The notes below the pieces were generated by a model. The model saw nothing but the letters and a program-made list of their open reading frames with translations, was not told where the DNA came from and did not search any database. This document shows positions 36,453-46,154 of a DNA stretch of 64,000 nucleotides, piece by piece. Both the position numbers and the translations under genes were made by a program. Every line of letters begins with the position of its first letter. Position 1 is the first letter of the stretch. The DNA comes from Pseudomonas deceptionensis (GTDB lineage: Bacteria; Pseudomonadota; Gammaproteobacteria; Pseudomonadales; Pseudomonadaceae), in assembly GCF_900106095.1 (NCBI RefSeq), contig NZ_FNUD01000002.1, positions 2,005,501 to 2,069,500 on the forward strand. The letters are read 5' to 3'.

Positions 36453-37574
36453 TTACTGAGGGCTTACTTCAGTTTTAGGCTTGCCGAAGTGCCATTCGTA
36501 GACCACGAATTTGAAATCTTCCACGTCACCTTTGGCGTCAAACTTCAGGTTACCGGTTGGCGTTTTGTAAGTGCCTTTGTGGATAGCTTCAGCAACTTTG
36601 GCCGGGTCTTCGCTTTTGGCTTGCTCGATACCGCCGGCAATCACTTCAACCGCAGCGTATGCCGGGAACACGAATGGACCGGTAGGGTCCTGCTTTTTGG
36701 CAGCAAAGGCTTCAACCAGTGCCTTGTTGGCAGGGTCGGCGTCGAACGCTTTTGGCAAGGTAACCAGCAGGCCTTCGGAAGCACCTTGGGCGATTTGCGA
36801 GATGGACTCGTTGCCCACGCCTTCTGGGCCCATGAACTTGGCGTTCAGGCCTTTCTCTTTGGCCTGACGCAGGATCAGACCCAGCTCAGGGTGGTAGCCG
36901 CCGTAGTAGACGAAGTCAACGTTGGCTTGCTTGAGCTTGGCAATAACAGAGGAATAGTCTTTTTCACCCGCGTTGACGCCTTCAAAGACTGCGACTTTGA
37001 CGCCTTTGTCTTCCAGGGTCTTTTTAACGGCGGTGGCGATGCCTTCACCGTATTGCTGTTTGTCGTGCAGTACCGCAACGATTTTCGGTTTGACGTGATC
37101 CGCGATGTAGTTACCGGCTGCAGGGCCCTGGGCGCTGTCCAGACCGATGGTGCGGAAGATCATTTTATAACCGCGAGCGGTGATTTCCGGGCCGGTGGCG
37201 GCCGGGGTAATCATGATGATGCCTTCGTCTTCGTAGATGTCCGAAGCAGGCTGAGTGGAGCTGGAGCACAGGTGGCCGACTACAAATTTAATACCGTCAT
37301 TGACCACTTTGTTGGCAACGGCAACCGCTTGTTTCGGGTCGCAGGCGTCATCGTAGTCAACCGCTTCAAGCTTTTTGCCATCAACGCCGCCCTTGGCGTT
37401 GATTTGTTCGATGGCCATTTTTGCGCCAGCAAACTGCATGTCGCCGTACTGAGTCAGAGGCCCGGTTTTTGGACCAGCGATACCGATCTTGATGGTGTCT
37501 GCGGCAAATGAATGGCTGGCGAACCCGGCCAAAACCATAGCGGCAAACAGTTTAGTAATCTGCTTCGTAGCCAT
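36453..37574 (-). CDS. braC: Periplasmic branched-chain amino acid binding protein BraC
   Basis: This 373-residue substrate-binding protein has a signal peptide to about residue 25 (VLAGFASHSFAA). It has the LivJ/LivK fold with KIGIAGPKTGPLTQYGDMQF at the N-terminus, GVVGHLCSSSTQP-like binding loop (VVGHLCSSSTQPAS) and YAAVEVIAGGIEQAK near the C-terminus. It captures leucine, isoleucine, valine and often alanine. GGAG precedes the ATG. It is the first gene of braCDEFG. Confidence 0.96.
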   Translation of the reverse strand: MATKQITKLFAAMVLAGFASHSFAADTIKIGIAGPKTGPLTQYGDMQFAGAKMAIEQINAKGGVDGKKLEAVDYDDACDPKQAVAVANKVVNDGIKFVVGHLCSSSTQPASDIYEDEGIIMITPAATGPEITARGYKMIFRTIGLDSAQGPAAGNYIADHVKPKIVAVLHDKQQYGEGIATAVKKTLEDKGVKVAVFEGVNAGEKDYSSVIAKLKQANVDFVYYGGYHPELGLILRQAKEKGLNAKFMGPEGVGNESISQIAQGASEGLLVTLPKAFDADPANKALVEAFAAKKQDPTGPFVFPAYAAVEVIAGGIEQAKSEDPAKVAEAIHKGTYKTPTGNLKFDAKGDVEDFKFVVYEWHFGKPKTEVSPQ

Positions 37575-37942
37575 CTTTATTGGTGCTCCACTCTTCTGTT
37601 GTAATTTTTATAGTCCTGGAAGCCAAGGCAGCCGGACCGGGTCTTCTCTACTAGCGAAATTCCCGGTCAATCCCCCCTGCAACTGTACCGGTACAGTGTA
37701 GAGCGCCGCTTCGACGCTTGAATAGCGTGGTGGCGAGGGAAAAAACAGGAAATGTCGCTAAAACGTAAGAAAGAGACAGAATAGCGGCGGATCAGGCTGT
37801 TGATAGTTATCAGAATGTTGCCGAATCAACCTACCTGTCCTTGGCCTTTACCTCTTTCCCCGTCTCTGTACCTTAAAATCCAGGTTTTTCTACCGGGTGG
37901 GTGGCGTTATCATTGCGCCGATTTTTTTACCCGGTGAAATCC
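37575..37942. other. 368-base gap between divergent braC and DUF2288 genes
   Basis: The gap holds the braC leader and promoter region, a 16-base perfect palindrome (listed separately) and a low-complexity stretch before the DUF2288 gene. No coding frame with a binding site and no RNA gene is seen. It carries both divergent promoters, which I cannot place exactly. Confidence 0.6.
37682..37697. promoter_or_regulatory. Perfect palindrome, candidate operator upstream of braC
   Basis: ACTGTACCGGTACAGT is a 16-base perfect palindrome about 110 bases upstream of the braC ATG. Half-sites like CTGTACC are bound by MocR/GabR-type regulators in related bacteria, but I cannot name the regulator here. 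Confidence 0.45.
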
Positions 37943-38242
37943 ATGAATCAAGAACCTAGCACCCTCTATGCCAAGCTGCTTGGCGAGACCTCAACTATCG
38001 AATGGAAAGCCTTGCAGCCCTTCTTCGCCAAAGGCGATCTGCTGTGGGTTGAACCCGGGCTGGACTTGATCGAGGCGGCGCAGGCCGTGACTCAGGATGA
38101 TGCAGAGAAAGTCGCGGCCTGGATGGCCTCCGGCTTACTTGGCAAGATGACTGAAGCGCAGGCGCTAGACGTTCTTGAACGTGACCCGCAGCTATGGGCA
38201 GTGGTGGTTTCGCCGTGGGTAATGGTCCAGGAAAGGGCGTAA
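37943..38242 (+). CDS. DUF2288 family protein
   Basis: This 99-residue cytoplasmic protein starts MNQEPSTLYAKLLGETSTIEW and contains the DUF2288 core ALQPFFAKGDLLWVEPGLDLIEAA. The family is small and of unknown function, found in proteobacteria and cyanobacteria. The ATG at 37943 is preferred to a frame 14 codons longer, which starts in AT-rich upstream sequence without a binding site. It is followed by a strong terminator and has no operon partner. Confidence 0.85.
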   Translation: MNQEPSTLYAKLLGETSTIEWKALQPFFAKGDLLWVEPGLDLIEAAQAVTQDDAEKVAAWMASGLLGKMTEAQALDVLERDPQLWAVVVSPWVMVQERA

Positions 38243-38349
38243 AAATAACCCTTCGCACCAAACGGGCGCATTTTTTTGCACTGCTGTGAATAGCCCGGAG
38301 TGTGTAGCCCAGTAACCCGGTTTCAGGTAGTGGCAATTTGCCGTAGAGA

Positions 38350-38380
38350 AACGCCACAGTTGCTACTGTGGCGTTTTTTT
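38350..38380 (+). terminator. Terminator after the DUF2288 gene
   Basis: A stem ACGCCACAGT / ACTGTGGCGT with loop TGCT is followed by eight T. It also separates this gene from the convergent GGDEF-EAL gene, whose stop is at 38404. Confidence 0.92.
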
Positions 38381-38403
38381 GTGTCTGGAAAACGGATGCC
38401 TGC

Positions 38404-40398
38404 TTATTGGCTGACGGGAATGAACGTGGCGTGATCCGGTACGGGTACAGGGCTTTTGTTGAGCCCTTCGAGCGTTTCTTGCAGTACCTCAAAGCTCACG
38501 GGGCGGCTAATCAGGTAGCCCTGGATAAAGTCGCAACCGTACTGGTTGAGGAACTCGAATTGCTGTGTAGTTTCGACACCCTCGGTGACCACTTGCAGGT
38601 GCAGGGTGTGGGCCATGACGATAATGGCCTGGACGATCTCCATGTCCTGACTGGAGGTCGGGATGTCCTGGATAAACGAGCGGTCAATTTTCAAAGTGTT
38701 GAGCGGCAGGCGCTTGAGGTAGGCGAGGGATGAATAGCCGGTACCAAAGTCATCAATGGACAATGACACACCAAGGGTACGGATCTGGCGCAACAGTTGC
38801 GAGGTGCTGCTCAGATTGCACATCAGTGCGTTTTCCGTGACTTCCAGTTCCAGCCGGTGTGCCGCAATCCCGGATGAGCGCAGCGCGCTTTCGATTTCGT
38901 CGGCCAGCTCTACCCGCACCAGATTGCGCGCCGAACAATTCACCGCAACCCCCAGATGTTGCCATCCCTTTAACGAAAGTGCCGCGAGGTCATGGCAGGC
39001 TTTGCGCAGCACCCAATGGTCCAGCTCGGCGATAAGTCCGTTGGCCTCGGCGATGCTGATAAAACGTTCAGGACCAAGCAGACCGTGTTCGGGGTGTTGC
39101 CAGCGGACCAGTGCCTCAAGTTTGGTGACACGGCCATTCTTGAGGTCAAAGATGGGCTGGTATTGCAGGAACAGCTCCTTGTCTTCGTTCAGCGCGCTGC
39201 GCAGTTCTTCCTCTAATTGCAATTCCAGCGAGGCGCGGGTCTTGAGGTTGGAGCTGAAGAAGTTCAGGTTGTTACGCCCGCTGCCCTTGGACTGGTAAAG
39301 AGCCAGATCCGCATGCTTGAGCAGTTCAGCGCTGCTTGCGCCGTCATCCGGGAACACGCTGATGCCAATGCTGGTGGTCATCACCATTTGGCGTCCTGAC
39401 AGTTCGATGGGCTCTTTCAACTTGAGCATGATGCGCTGAGCCATGCTTTGCGCTTCATCGCGATGGTTGAGGTTGATCAAAATACAGAACTCGTCACCGC
39501 CAAAACGTGCGACGACGTCATTGTGGCTCCGGGTGGAGTGTTTGATGCGGGCGGCGATCGTCTTGAGCAACTCATCACCCGCATCGTGCCCCAGGCTGTC
39601 ATTGATGCGCTTGAAGTGATCAATGTCGAGAAACATCACGGCCAGTTTGCTGTTCCTGGCGGCGCAATCACTGAGTTTTTCCGCAAATAGCTGGTTGAAG
39701 CCGCGTCGGTTGATCAGGTTGGTCAGCGGGTCGTAATGGGCGACTTGCTGCAAGGACGCACGTGCCTGGTCGAGTTGGCTGAGCAGGGCGTTGACCCGCC
39801 TCAGGTCGTGCTCCTTGTGTTGCAGTTTCTTGTCGACCAGTGCGGCGCTGGCGCTGCTGCCAATCAACAACAGCACCACCACGGCCACCGCGAGGGCCAG
39901 TTGCCAGTGAGTGCTGCCTGAACTGTCCGCCAGTGGGTCGGTGAGCGTCGGCATGCTGGTGAGCTGAATGCTGAGCATGGCGGCTGCGGCGCCAATACAC
40001 AGAACGAGTTTCAAAAGCTGATGGCGTGAGCGCCAGTAAGTTGTGCTGTGCAGGGCTTGTACGACAGCGATGGCTGCGATCAGGGTCATGAGCAGGGCGC
40101 CAATGGCCGTACCGAGGCTGTAGCGAGGGGCAGCAGGGTGCGTGAATGCCAGGATGCAGATGAAGTGCATGGCCCAGATCCCGCTGGCCAGACAACCGAC
40201 AGCAATCCATCGCCATACGGTTTTACTGGTGGCTCTATCCGCATTGCCGGCGCGTTCAACCAGATGCAGCGTGGCCAGGCATGCCGCGAAAGCGACCAGG
40301 CCGGCGAGTAGCACGAGGTAAGGATTATGGCTGCTAAGTAATAGCAACTGGCCTTGTTCTGCAGGCTCCCCCATAAGTTGTAACCCCAGTATTTCCAT
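38404..40398 (-). CDS. Membrane GGDEF-EAL cyclic di-GMP protein with degenerate MHYT-like sensor
   Basis: This 664-residue protein has five to six N-terminal helices (to about residue 200) with one MHYT-like motif, GIWAMHFICILAF. A GGDEF domain follows (RFGGDEF intact), then an EAL domain. The EAL domain keeps its metal and catalytic signatures: KLEALVRW, LEVTENAL, IDDFGTGYSSL, LKIDRSFI and VTEGVET. The inhibitory RxxD site before GGDEF reads SHND, so product inhibition is probably lost. It resembles MucR of P. aeruginosa in layout but has a shorter sensor. Whether it makes or degrades cyclic di-GMP is not decidable from sequence. Confidence 0.9.
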   Translation of the reverse strand: MEILGLQLMGEPAEQGQLLLLSSHNPYLVLLAGLVAFAACLATLHLVERAGNADRATSKTVWRWIAVGCLASGIWAMHFICILAFTHPAAPRYSLGTAIGALLMTLIAAIAVVQALHSTTYWRSRHQLLKLVLCIGAAAAMLSIQLTSMPTLTDPLADSSGSTHWQLALAVAVVVLLLIGSSASAALVDKKLQHKEHDLRRVNALLSQLDQARASLQQVAHYDPLTNLINRRGFNQLFAEKLSDCAARNSKLAVMFLDIDHFKRINDSLGHDAGDELLKTIAARIKHSTRSHNDVVARFGGDEFCILINLNHRDEAQSMAQRIMLKLKEPIELSGRQMVMTTSIGISVFPDDGASSAELLKHADLALYQSKGSGRNNLNFFSSNLKTRASLELQLEEELRSALNEDKELFLQYQPIFDLKNGRVTKLEALVRWQHPEHGLLGPERFISIAEANGLIAELDHWVLRKACHDLAALSLKGWQHLGVAVNCSARNLVRVELADEIESALRSSGIAAHRLELEVTENALMCNLSSTSQLLRQIRTLGVSLSIDDFGTGYSSLAYLKRLPLNTLKIDRSFIQDIPTSSQDMEIVQAIIVMAHTLHLQVVTEGVETTQQFEFLNQYGCDFIQGYLISRPVSFEVLQETLEGLNKSPVPVPDHATFIPVSQ

Positions 40399-40549
40399 TG
40401 CTCGCCTCGGCGGTTCGCGCTAGTCGTCAGGTGCTAGCTTGGGGTCGAGTATAGAAGCTGGATTGGGGGGGATAAGGGTAGTGGCTAAATGATGCTAATC
40501 ATTTTGTTATCAAGAAGGGAATTTATAGTCGCAAGTGTGTATTGCGGTG

Positions 40550-40595
40550 AAAAAGGTCCTGTAATCGCCGGGGAGCGCAGCCCCGGCGATTACAG
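40550..40595 (-). terminator. Hairpin after rapA
   Basis: Perfect 15-base arms CTGTAATCGCCGGGG / CCCCGGCGATTACAG lie 6 bases after the rapA stop. On the minus strand a short spacer and five T follow. Confidence 0.7.
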
Positions 40596-40601
40596 AATGC
40601 C

Positions 40602-43448
40602 TTAACCGGCTACCAGCACACGAATGGCTTCAAGGCGCAGGGCGGCTTTTTCAAGCATGGCCAGGCTTTGTTCGCGTTGCTTGCGCAAGGCAACCAGTTC
40701 GCTGTCACGCACGCTTGGGTTGACTGCCTGCAAGGCGGTCAGGCGTGCCAGCTCTTCTTCGGTGTCTGCTGCCAGACGGCGTTGGGCTTCGGCCACGCGT
40801 TCTGCGTGACGTGGCGCGATCTTGGCTTCACCGGCGTTGATCTTCGGCGTCAACTGTTCGCGCTGGGCCTGAACGAACTTGTTGGCGCTGGCGCGGGGTA
40901 CGCTTTCCAGTTGTTCGTTCAATGTGTCGAAGGCCACGCGGGACGACAGGTCGTTACCGTTGGCATCGAGCAGGCAGCGCAGGGCCGCCGGTGGCAAGTA
41001 GCGGCCCAGTTGCAGCGAACGCGGTGCAACCACTTCACTGACGTAAATCAGCTCGAGCAGCACGGTGCCGGGCTTGAGTGCCTTGTTCTTGATCAGTGCG
41101 ACGGCGGTGTTGCCCATCGAACCAGACAATACGAGGTCCATGCCGCCTTGCACCATCGGGTGTTCCCAGGTGATGAACTGCATGTCTTCGCGCGACAGGG
41201 CCTGGTTGCGATCGTAGGTGATGGTCACGCCTTCGTCGTCGCCCAGGGGGAAGCTGGCGTCGAGCATTTTCTCGCTTGGCTTGAGGATCAGGGCGTTTTC
41301 GGAATGGTCTTCGCTGTCGATGCCAAAGGCGTTGAACAGAGTTTCCATGTAGATCGGCAGGGTGAACTGATCGTCTTGCTCAAGGATCGCTTCAACCAGC
41401 GCTTCGCCTTCGCCCGAGCCGCCGGAGTTGAGCTCCAGCAAACGGTCACGGCCGGTGTGCAGTTCTTGCTCGAGACGCTCGCGCTCAAGGCGTGCTTCGT
41501 CGATCAGTGCTTGCCACTCCTGGTCGTCGGCAGCTTCAAGCAACGGCAGCAGGCGTGGGCCGAACGTGTGTTGAAGGGCGTTGCCGGTCGGGCAGGTGTT
41601 GAGGAAGGCATTCAGCGCTTCGTGGTACCACTGGAACAGGCGCTGTTGCGGGCTGGTCTCAAGGTACGGCACGTGCAGTTCGATGATGTGCTTCTGGCCG
41701 ATACGGTCCAGACGGCCGATACGCTGCTCCAGCAGGTCCGGGTGCGACGGCAGGTCGAACAGTACCAGGTGGTGGGCAAACTGGAAGTTGCGACCTTCAC
41801 TGCCGATTTCGGAGCAGATCAGCACTTGGGCGCCGAACTCTTCATCTGCGAAGTAGGCTGCAGCACGGTCGCGCTCAAGAATGTTCATGCCTTCGTGGAA
41901 GACCGTCGCAGGAATACCGGAACGTACGCGCAGGGCGTCTTCCAGGTCCATGGCGGTTTCAGCGTGGGCGCAGATCACCAGTACTTTGGTGCGCTTGAGC
42001 ATTTTCAGCGTGTCGGTGAGCCATTCGACCCGAGGGTCGAAGCGCCACCAGCGCTCTTCATCCGTAGCGTCCGGCTGGGCCTGGAAGCTGACTTCAGGGT
42101 ACAGCTCGGCGTGTTCGCCCAGCGGCAGTTCGAGGTATTCGTCCGGGCACGGCAGCGGGTAGGCGTGCAGTTTGCGCTCCGGGAAGCCCTGGATGGCGGC
42201 GCGGGTGTTACGGAACAGCACGCGGCCGGTACCGTGGCGGTCCAGCAGCTCGCGCACCAGGCGGGCGCTTGCCTCGGCATCGCCCTCATTGACAGCGGCC
42301 AGCAGGGTGTCGCCTTCGGCTCCGAGGAAACCGTGAATGGTGTTATGGGCTTCAGGTGACAGGCGGCCCTTGTCCAGCAGCTCCTGCACGGCCTGAGCGA
42401 CCGGGCGGTAGTTCTCGCTCTCGGCGCGGAAGGCGGCCAGATCGTGGAAGCGATTCGGGTCCAGCAGGCGCAGGCGCGCAAAGTGGCTGTCCTGCCCCAA
42501 TTGCTCCGGGGTTGCGGTGAGCAGCAAAACACCCGGGATCACGCCGGCCAGTTGTTCTACCAGGCCGTATTCAGGGCTGACGTTGTCTTCGTGCCACACC
42601 AGGTGGTGCGCTTCGTCGACCACCAGCAGATCCCAGTCAGCGTCAAACAGCGCCGCCTGGGCCTTGGGGTCGTCAACCAGCCATTCCAGGGCAACCAGTG
42701 CCAGCTGGCTGTCTTCGAAGGGGTTGCTGGCGTCGCTTTCGATAAAGCGCTCTTCGTCGAACAGTGCCACTTCGAGGTTGAAGCGGCGACGCATCTCAAC
42801 CAGCCACTGGTGCTGCAGGTTTTCCGGGACCACGATCAGGACGCGGCTGGCGCGGCCACTGAGCAATTGGCGGTGGATCACCAGGCCGGCTTCGATGGTT
42901 TTACCCAGGCCTACTTCGTCAGCCAGCAAAACACGCGGCGCGATACGGTCTGCCACTTCGCGGGCGATGTGCAGTTGGTGTGCAATCGGTTGCGCACGCA
43001 CGCCACCCAGGCCCCACAGCGGCGATTGCAGCTGACGGCTGGTGTGTTCGAGGGTGTGGTAGCGCAGGGAGAACCAGGACAGCGGGTCGATTTGCCCGGC
43101 GAACAGACGGTCACTGGCCAGACGGAACTGGATAAAGTTCGACAGTTGGGTTTCTGGCAGGGTGACGGCTTCGTTATGCTCGTTAAGCCCGTGGTAGACC
43201 ATCAGGCCGTCGACATCATCGACTTCGCGCACGGTCATCTTCCAGCCTTCGAAGTGGATGATGGTGTCACCCGGCGAGAACCGAACACGCGTGAGCGGTG
43301 CGTTGCGCAGCGAATATTGGCGGGTTTCGCCAGTGGCCGGATAGAGCACGGTCAACAAGCGACCGTCCTGTGCCAGAACGGTGCCTAAACCTAGCTCTGC
43401 TTCGCTGTCACTAATCCAGCGTTGCCCCGGTTGATACTGCTGCGCCAT
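40602..43448 (-). CDS. rapA: RNA polymerase-associated ATPase RapA (HepA)
   Basis: This 948-residue SWI2/SNF2-family ATPase binds RNA polymerase and helps its recycling after termination. The N-terminal Tudor-like domains ([19 protein letters not shown]) precede the helicase core with Walker [16 protein letters not shown], the DEAH box VVDEAHHL and motif [13 protein letters not shown]. The C-terminal segment matches RapA ([20 protein letters not shown]). The start [11 protein letters not shown] is chosen by homology over a frame 24 codons longer. It is monocistronic. Confidence 0.97.
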   Translation of the reverse strand: MAQQYQPGQRWISDSEAELGLGTVLAQDGRLLTVLYPATGETRQYSLRNAPLTRVRFSPGDTIIHFEGWKMTVREVDDVDGLMVYHGLNEHNEAVTLPETQLSNFIQFRLASDRLFAGQIDPLSWFSLRYHTLEHTSRQLQSPLWGLGGVRAQPIAHQLHIAREVADRIAPRVLLADEVGLGKTIEAGLVIHRQLLSGRASRVLIVVPENLQHQWLVEMRRRFNLEVALFDEERFIESDASNPFEDSQLALVALEWLVDDPKAQAALFDADWDLLVVDEAHHLVWHEDNVSPEYGLVEQLAGVIPGVLLLTATPEQLGQDSHFARLRLLDPNRFHDLAAFRAESENYRPVAQAVQELLDKGRLSPEAHNTIHGFLGAEGDTLLAAVNEGDAEASARLVRELLDRHGTGRVLFRNTRAAIQGFPERKLHAYPLPCPDEYLELPLGEHAELYPEVSFQAQPDATDEERWWRFDPRVEWLTDTLKMLKRTKVLVICAHAETAMDLEDALRVRSGIPATVFHEGMNILERDRAAAYFADEEFGAQVLICSEIGSEGRNFQFAHHLVLFDLPSHPDLLEQRIGRLDRIGQKHIIELHVPYLETSPQQRLFQWYHEALNAFLNTCPTGNALQHTFGPRLLPLLEAADDQEWQALIDEARLERERLEQELHTGRDRLLELNSGGSGEGEALVEAILEQDDQFTLPIYMETLFNAFGIDSEDHSENALILKPSEKMLDASFPLGDDEGVTITYDRNQALSREDMQFITWEHPMVQGGMDLVLSGSMGNTAVALIKNKALKPGTVLLELIYVSEVVAPRSLQLGRYLPPAALRCLLDANGNDLSSRVAFDTLNEQLESVPRASANKFVQAQREQLTPKINAGEAKIAPRHAERVAEAQRRLAADTEEELARLTALQAVNPSVRDSELVALRKQREQSLAMLEKAALRLEAIRVLVAG

Positions 43449-43618
43449 GCTGCCTGACTCCCGCTTTGAAAAAGCCGAGTATATTAACGGATCAGAGGCC
43501 TCAGTCCAAAGGACTCTCATAAAAAGCTGCCCGGCTTATTAAGTAAGCCTGCGGCAGTTTTAGACGGGTGGCTCCCCTGGTCAGCCGCCGACAGCCTGAA
43601 GACAGGAGAACAAAAACC

Positions 43619-43948
43619 ATGTTGCCGTCAATCTTGCCGCTGGGCGCTGCATCCATTACCTCCGGGCAGGACCCGGTCCGACCCCGGCCGGACATTCCTG
43701 CCGTGACCGCCGCACAGGCCAGCTCCGGTGAATGTGCAATTGACCTGAAGAACCACGACACCGACCAGGCCGCGCTATTGTTACGTGAAGAGCAACAACG
43801 CCAGCATGACAAGCGCCGTCGTGAAGCCCTGGAAGACGCAGGGCAGGGGGTGCTGGAAGAGGCGCAGCACCTGGAGGCCACGGCGCCGGTTTCACCTGTG
43901 ATCGACGGGACGCAGCGTCAGGGGTTGTGGGTCGATATCAAGGTATAG
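43619..43948 (+). CDS. Small unknown protein conserved near rapA
   Basis: This 109-residue protein begins MLPSILPLGAASITSGQDPVRP and has a charged middle (LLLREEQQRQHDKRRREALEDAGQ) that could form a helix. It ends GLWVDIKV. AGGAG eight bases before the ATG supports the start. Such proteins stand next to rapA in many pseudomonads as I recall, but no function is known. It is divergent from rapA, 170 bases away. Confidence 0.75.
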   Translation: MLPSILPLGAASITSGQDPVRPRPDIPAVTAAQASSGECAIDLKNHDTDQAALLLREEQQRQHDKRRREALEDAGQGVLEEAQHLEATAPVSPVIDGTQRQGLWVDIKV

Positions 43949-44027
43949 GTCTTTTTTCTGGCCAGCGCAGCGCGTGCGTCGCATTATTGGCGCACTGAAA
44001 CACACTGACAGCGGTTTGAAACTTCTT

Positions 44028-44189
44028 ATGAGCCAAGATACCAATCTGGTTGACCTGGGCGCCGAGCGCGCCAAGCGTGTACACGACCTCAAGGAAAAAC
44101 GTTTGAACGAAGTGCGCAAAGCGTTCGAACAGGCGATGCCGTTGGCAAAAGCTGCGAAAAAGCCGAAGAAAAAACCGAAAAAGCGCTGA
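44028..44189 (+). CDS. Very small Lys-rich protein of unknown function
   Basis: This 53-residue basic protein starts MSQDTNLVDLGAERAKRVHDLKEKRLNEVRKAF and ends in a lysine tail (AKAAKKPKKKPKKR). It is probably helical and could bind nucleic acid. It lies 79 bases after the preceding small gene in the same direction. The 18-codon longer frame starts without a binding site. Codon use and the regular heptad-like charge pattern support it as real. Confidence 0.7.
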   Translation: MSQDTNLVDLGAERAKRVHDLKEKRLNEVRKAFEQAMPLAKAAKKPKKKPKKR

Positions 44190-44331
44190 CCTCCCTGGTT
44201 TTCGCTGACCTGCGTCAACTATTCCCTCCAAGTCCGGGCTGGCCGTGGATCACTATTGATCCCGGTCAAGTCCTGCACCTGCGCGTGTGGTTAATCTGGC
44301 TTCAACACACAGACACGCACAGGAGGCCGTC

Positions 44332-44442
44332 ATGTTTCTCGATAATGTGGTTATCGCCGGGGTACTTACCGTCGGCCTCATGGTTTTGTTCTTTGCCGGT
44401 CTGGGCATTTTTATCTGGAAAGACTCCCAGAAGCGCAAATAG
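44332..44442 (+). CDS. ccoM: 36-residue single-helix membrane protein, CcoM-like (cbb3 oxidase subunit)
   Basis: This small gene has a strong binding site (AGGAGG, five bases before the ATG) and encodes MFLDNVVIAGVLTVGLMVLF followed by a short rest ending WKDSQKRK. One hydrophobic helix is followed by a basic tail. It closely resembles, from memory, CcoM of P. stutzeri, a single-helix subunit that stabilises the cbb3-type cytochrome c oxidase and is encoded away from the ccoNOQP operon. It is followed by a terminator. The coding call is strong. The CcoM name is an inference needing a direct comparison. Confidence 0.72.
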   Translation: MFLDNVVIAGVLTVGLMVLFFAGLGIFIWKDSQKRK

Positions 44443-44482
44443 CGCCGAGTCTTTACGGGGTATGAGCACGCAAGGCATTTTG

Positions 44483-44507
44483 GGCGACTTCGGTCGCCTA
44501 TTTTTTT
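44483..44507 (+). terminator. Terminator after the CcoM-like gene
   Basis: A stem GGCGAC / GTCGCC with loop TTCG is followed by TATTTTTTT. It is 40 bases after the stop. Confidence 0.85.
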
Positions 44508-44540
44508 GCCTGTGTGTTTTGTCTACAGCGTGAATTCCTC

Positions 44541-44616
44541 TGTGGGAGCGAGCCGCGTGTGTTGACTGGGAAATCGCGATGTTCTTGGGGGCTTCGCGAG
44601 CAGGCTCGCTCCCACA
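44541..44616. repeat. REP-type inverted repeat
   Basis: TGTGGGAGCGAGCC at the left and GGCTCGCTCCCACA at the right are inverted copies. This is the common REP element of fluorescent pseudomonads and lies between the CcoM-like terminator and that of the phosphate transporter. Confidence 0.8.
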
Positions 44617-44632
44617 ACTTATTGCGGGATTA

Positions 44633-44668
44633 AAAAAAGGTACGGCCCGTGAGGGACGTACCTTTTTT
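44633..44668 (-). terminator. Terminator of the phosphate transporter gene
   Basis: A stem AAAAAAGGTACG / CGTACCTTTTTT begins 13 bases after the stop at 44682 on the minus strand and is T-rich on both strands. Confidence 0.85.
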
Positions 44669-44681
44669 GTGCAGCGCAGAA

Positions 44682-46154
44682 TCAGGCGAGTGCTTTGGAA
44701 GCCAGCCAGAATAGCGTTGCAGACAGTGCGATGGTGGCGGGCAAGGTCAGTACCCACGCCATCAGGATGGTCTTGATGGTGCCGCCTTGCAGGCCGCTTT
44801 TGTTGGCGACCATGGTACCCGCTACACCCGAGGACAGAATGTGCGTCGTGGATACCGGCAGTGCGAAGATGTTGGCCATGCCGATGGCAAAGGCAGTGGT
44901 GATCTGAGCTGCCATGCCCTGGGCATAGGTCATGCCTTGTTTGCCGATCTTCTCACCGATGGTTTTAACCACGCGTTTCCAGCCAACCATTGTGCCCAGG
45001 CCCAAGGCCAGCGCTACAGCCAGAATTACCCAGAACGGGGCGTATTCGGTGGTGGCCGTCAGGTCTTTGCGCAGTTTTTCGAGGTCCGCTTTTTCGCGGG
45101 AATCAAGAGCTGGCAATTTGCTGACTTTCTTCGCGGTGTCGTCCAGGCAAAGCAGGTAGCGACGGATCTCGATACGCTTTTCAGCCGGGATCGAATGGTA
45201 GTCCGCCACGCCTTTAAGCGAGGTCAACAGGGCAGCGATGGTCGGTTCGGTCTGCTGCGGGTTGCAGCTGAACTGATCCGGGAGATCGCCTTTGACACTT
45301 TTGCCCAGCGCCAGGAACTCGGCGAGCGAAGCGTTGTTACGCTCGTAGAACTGGCTCAGGTGCAAGGTGGCGTCCCGAGTACGTTCGATCTGATAGGTGG
45401 TGCTGTTCAGATCCAGAACGAAAGCGCTTGGCACGATGCCGATCAGGACCAGCATGATCAGGCCGATGCCTTTCTGGCCATCGTTGGAACCGTGAACAAA
45501 GCTCACGGCCATGGCCGAGATCACCAGAACCAGACGGTTCCAGAACGGCGGGTGCTTTTTGTCGTCCATCTTGCGGCGTTGGTCTGGCGTCTTGTGCATC
45601 TTGGACGCTGGACGCCACCACTTGAGGGCGAGCAATACCAGGCCTGCAACCAGGAAACCGGCCATTGGCGAGAACACCAGGGAGGCACCGATGTCGATAG
45701 CCTTCTGCCAGTTAACCCCATCGCTCACCGGAATTCCGCTGATCAGGGCGTTGGCCAGGCCGACACCCAGGATCGAGCCGATCAGGGTGTGTGAGCTCGA
45801 CGCGGGAATCCCGAAGTACCAGGTACCCAGGTTCCAGGTGATGGCTGCAGCAAGCAGTGAGAACACCATGGCCAGGCCATGCCCGGTGTTTACATTCACC
45901 AGAAGCTCTACTGGTAGCAGGTGGACGATGGCATATGCCACGCCGACCCCGCCCAGCAGAACGCCGAGGAAGTTGAACACACCGGAAAAGAATACCGCCA
46001 GGTGAGGCGGCATGGCTTTGGTGTAGATGACAGTCGCTACCGCGTTCGCGGTGTCATGAAAGCCGTTTATGAACTCAAACGCGAGAACAAAGGCTAGGGC
46101 GAAGAAGAGGCTGATAAGAACCCAGGCGTCCAATCCGCTTAATAGATCGATCAT
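44682..46154 (-). CDS. pitA: Low-affinity inorganic phosphate transporter, Pit family
   Basis: This 490-residue inner-membrane transporter takes up metal-phosphate with protons. The two inverted family repeats are visible: FEFINGFHDTANAVATVIYTKAM near the N-terminus and the GMANIFALPVSTTHILSSG segment near the C-terminus, with a matching GIPASSSHTLIGSILG in the first half. A large soluble loop lies around residues 255-365 and has several charged residues. Length and pattern fit E. coli PitA. It is monocistronic. I see no clear Pho box upstream. Confidence 0.94.
   Translation of the reverse strand: MIDLLSGLDAWVLISLFFALAFVLAFEFINGFHDTANAVATVIYTKAMPPHLAVFFSGVFNFLGVLLGGVGVAYAIVHLLPVELLVNVNTGHGLAMVFSLLAAAITWNLGTWYFGIPASSSHTLIGSILGVGLANALISGIPVSDGVNWQKAIDIGASLVFSPMAGFLVAGLVLLALKWWRPASKMHKTPDQRRKMDDKKHPPFWNRLVLVISAMAVSFVHGSNDGQKGIGLIMLVLIGIVPSAFVLDLNSTTYQIERTRDATLHLSQFYERNNASLAEFLALGKSVKGDLPDQFSCNPQQTEPTIAALLTSLKGVADYHSIPAEKRIEIRRYLLCLDDTAKKVSKLPALDSREKADLEKLRKDLTATTEYAPFWVILAVALALGLGTMVGWKRVVKTIGEKIGKQGMTYAQGMAAQITTAFAIGMANIFALPVSTTHILSSGVAGTMVANKSGLQGGTIKTILMAWVLTLPATIALSATLFWLASKALA

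Noticed and set aside
40668..42359. 563-residue plus-strand frame
   Set aside because: Shadow inside rapA without recognisable domains.
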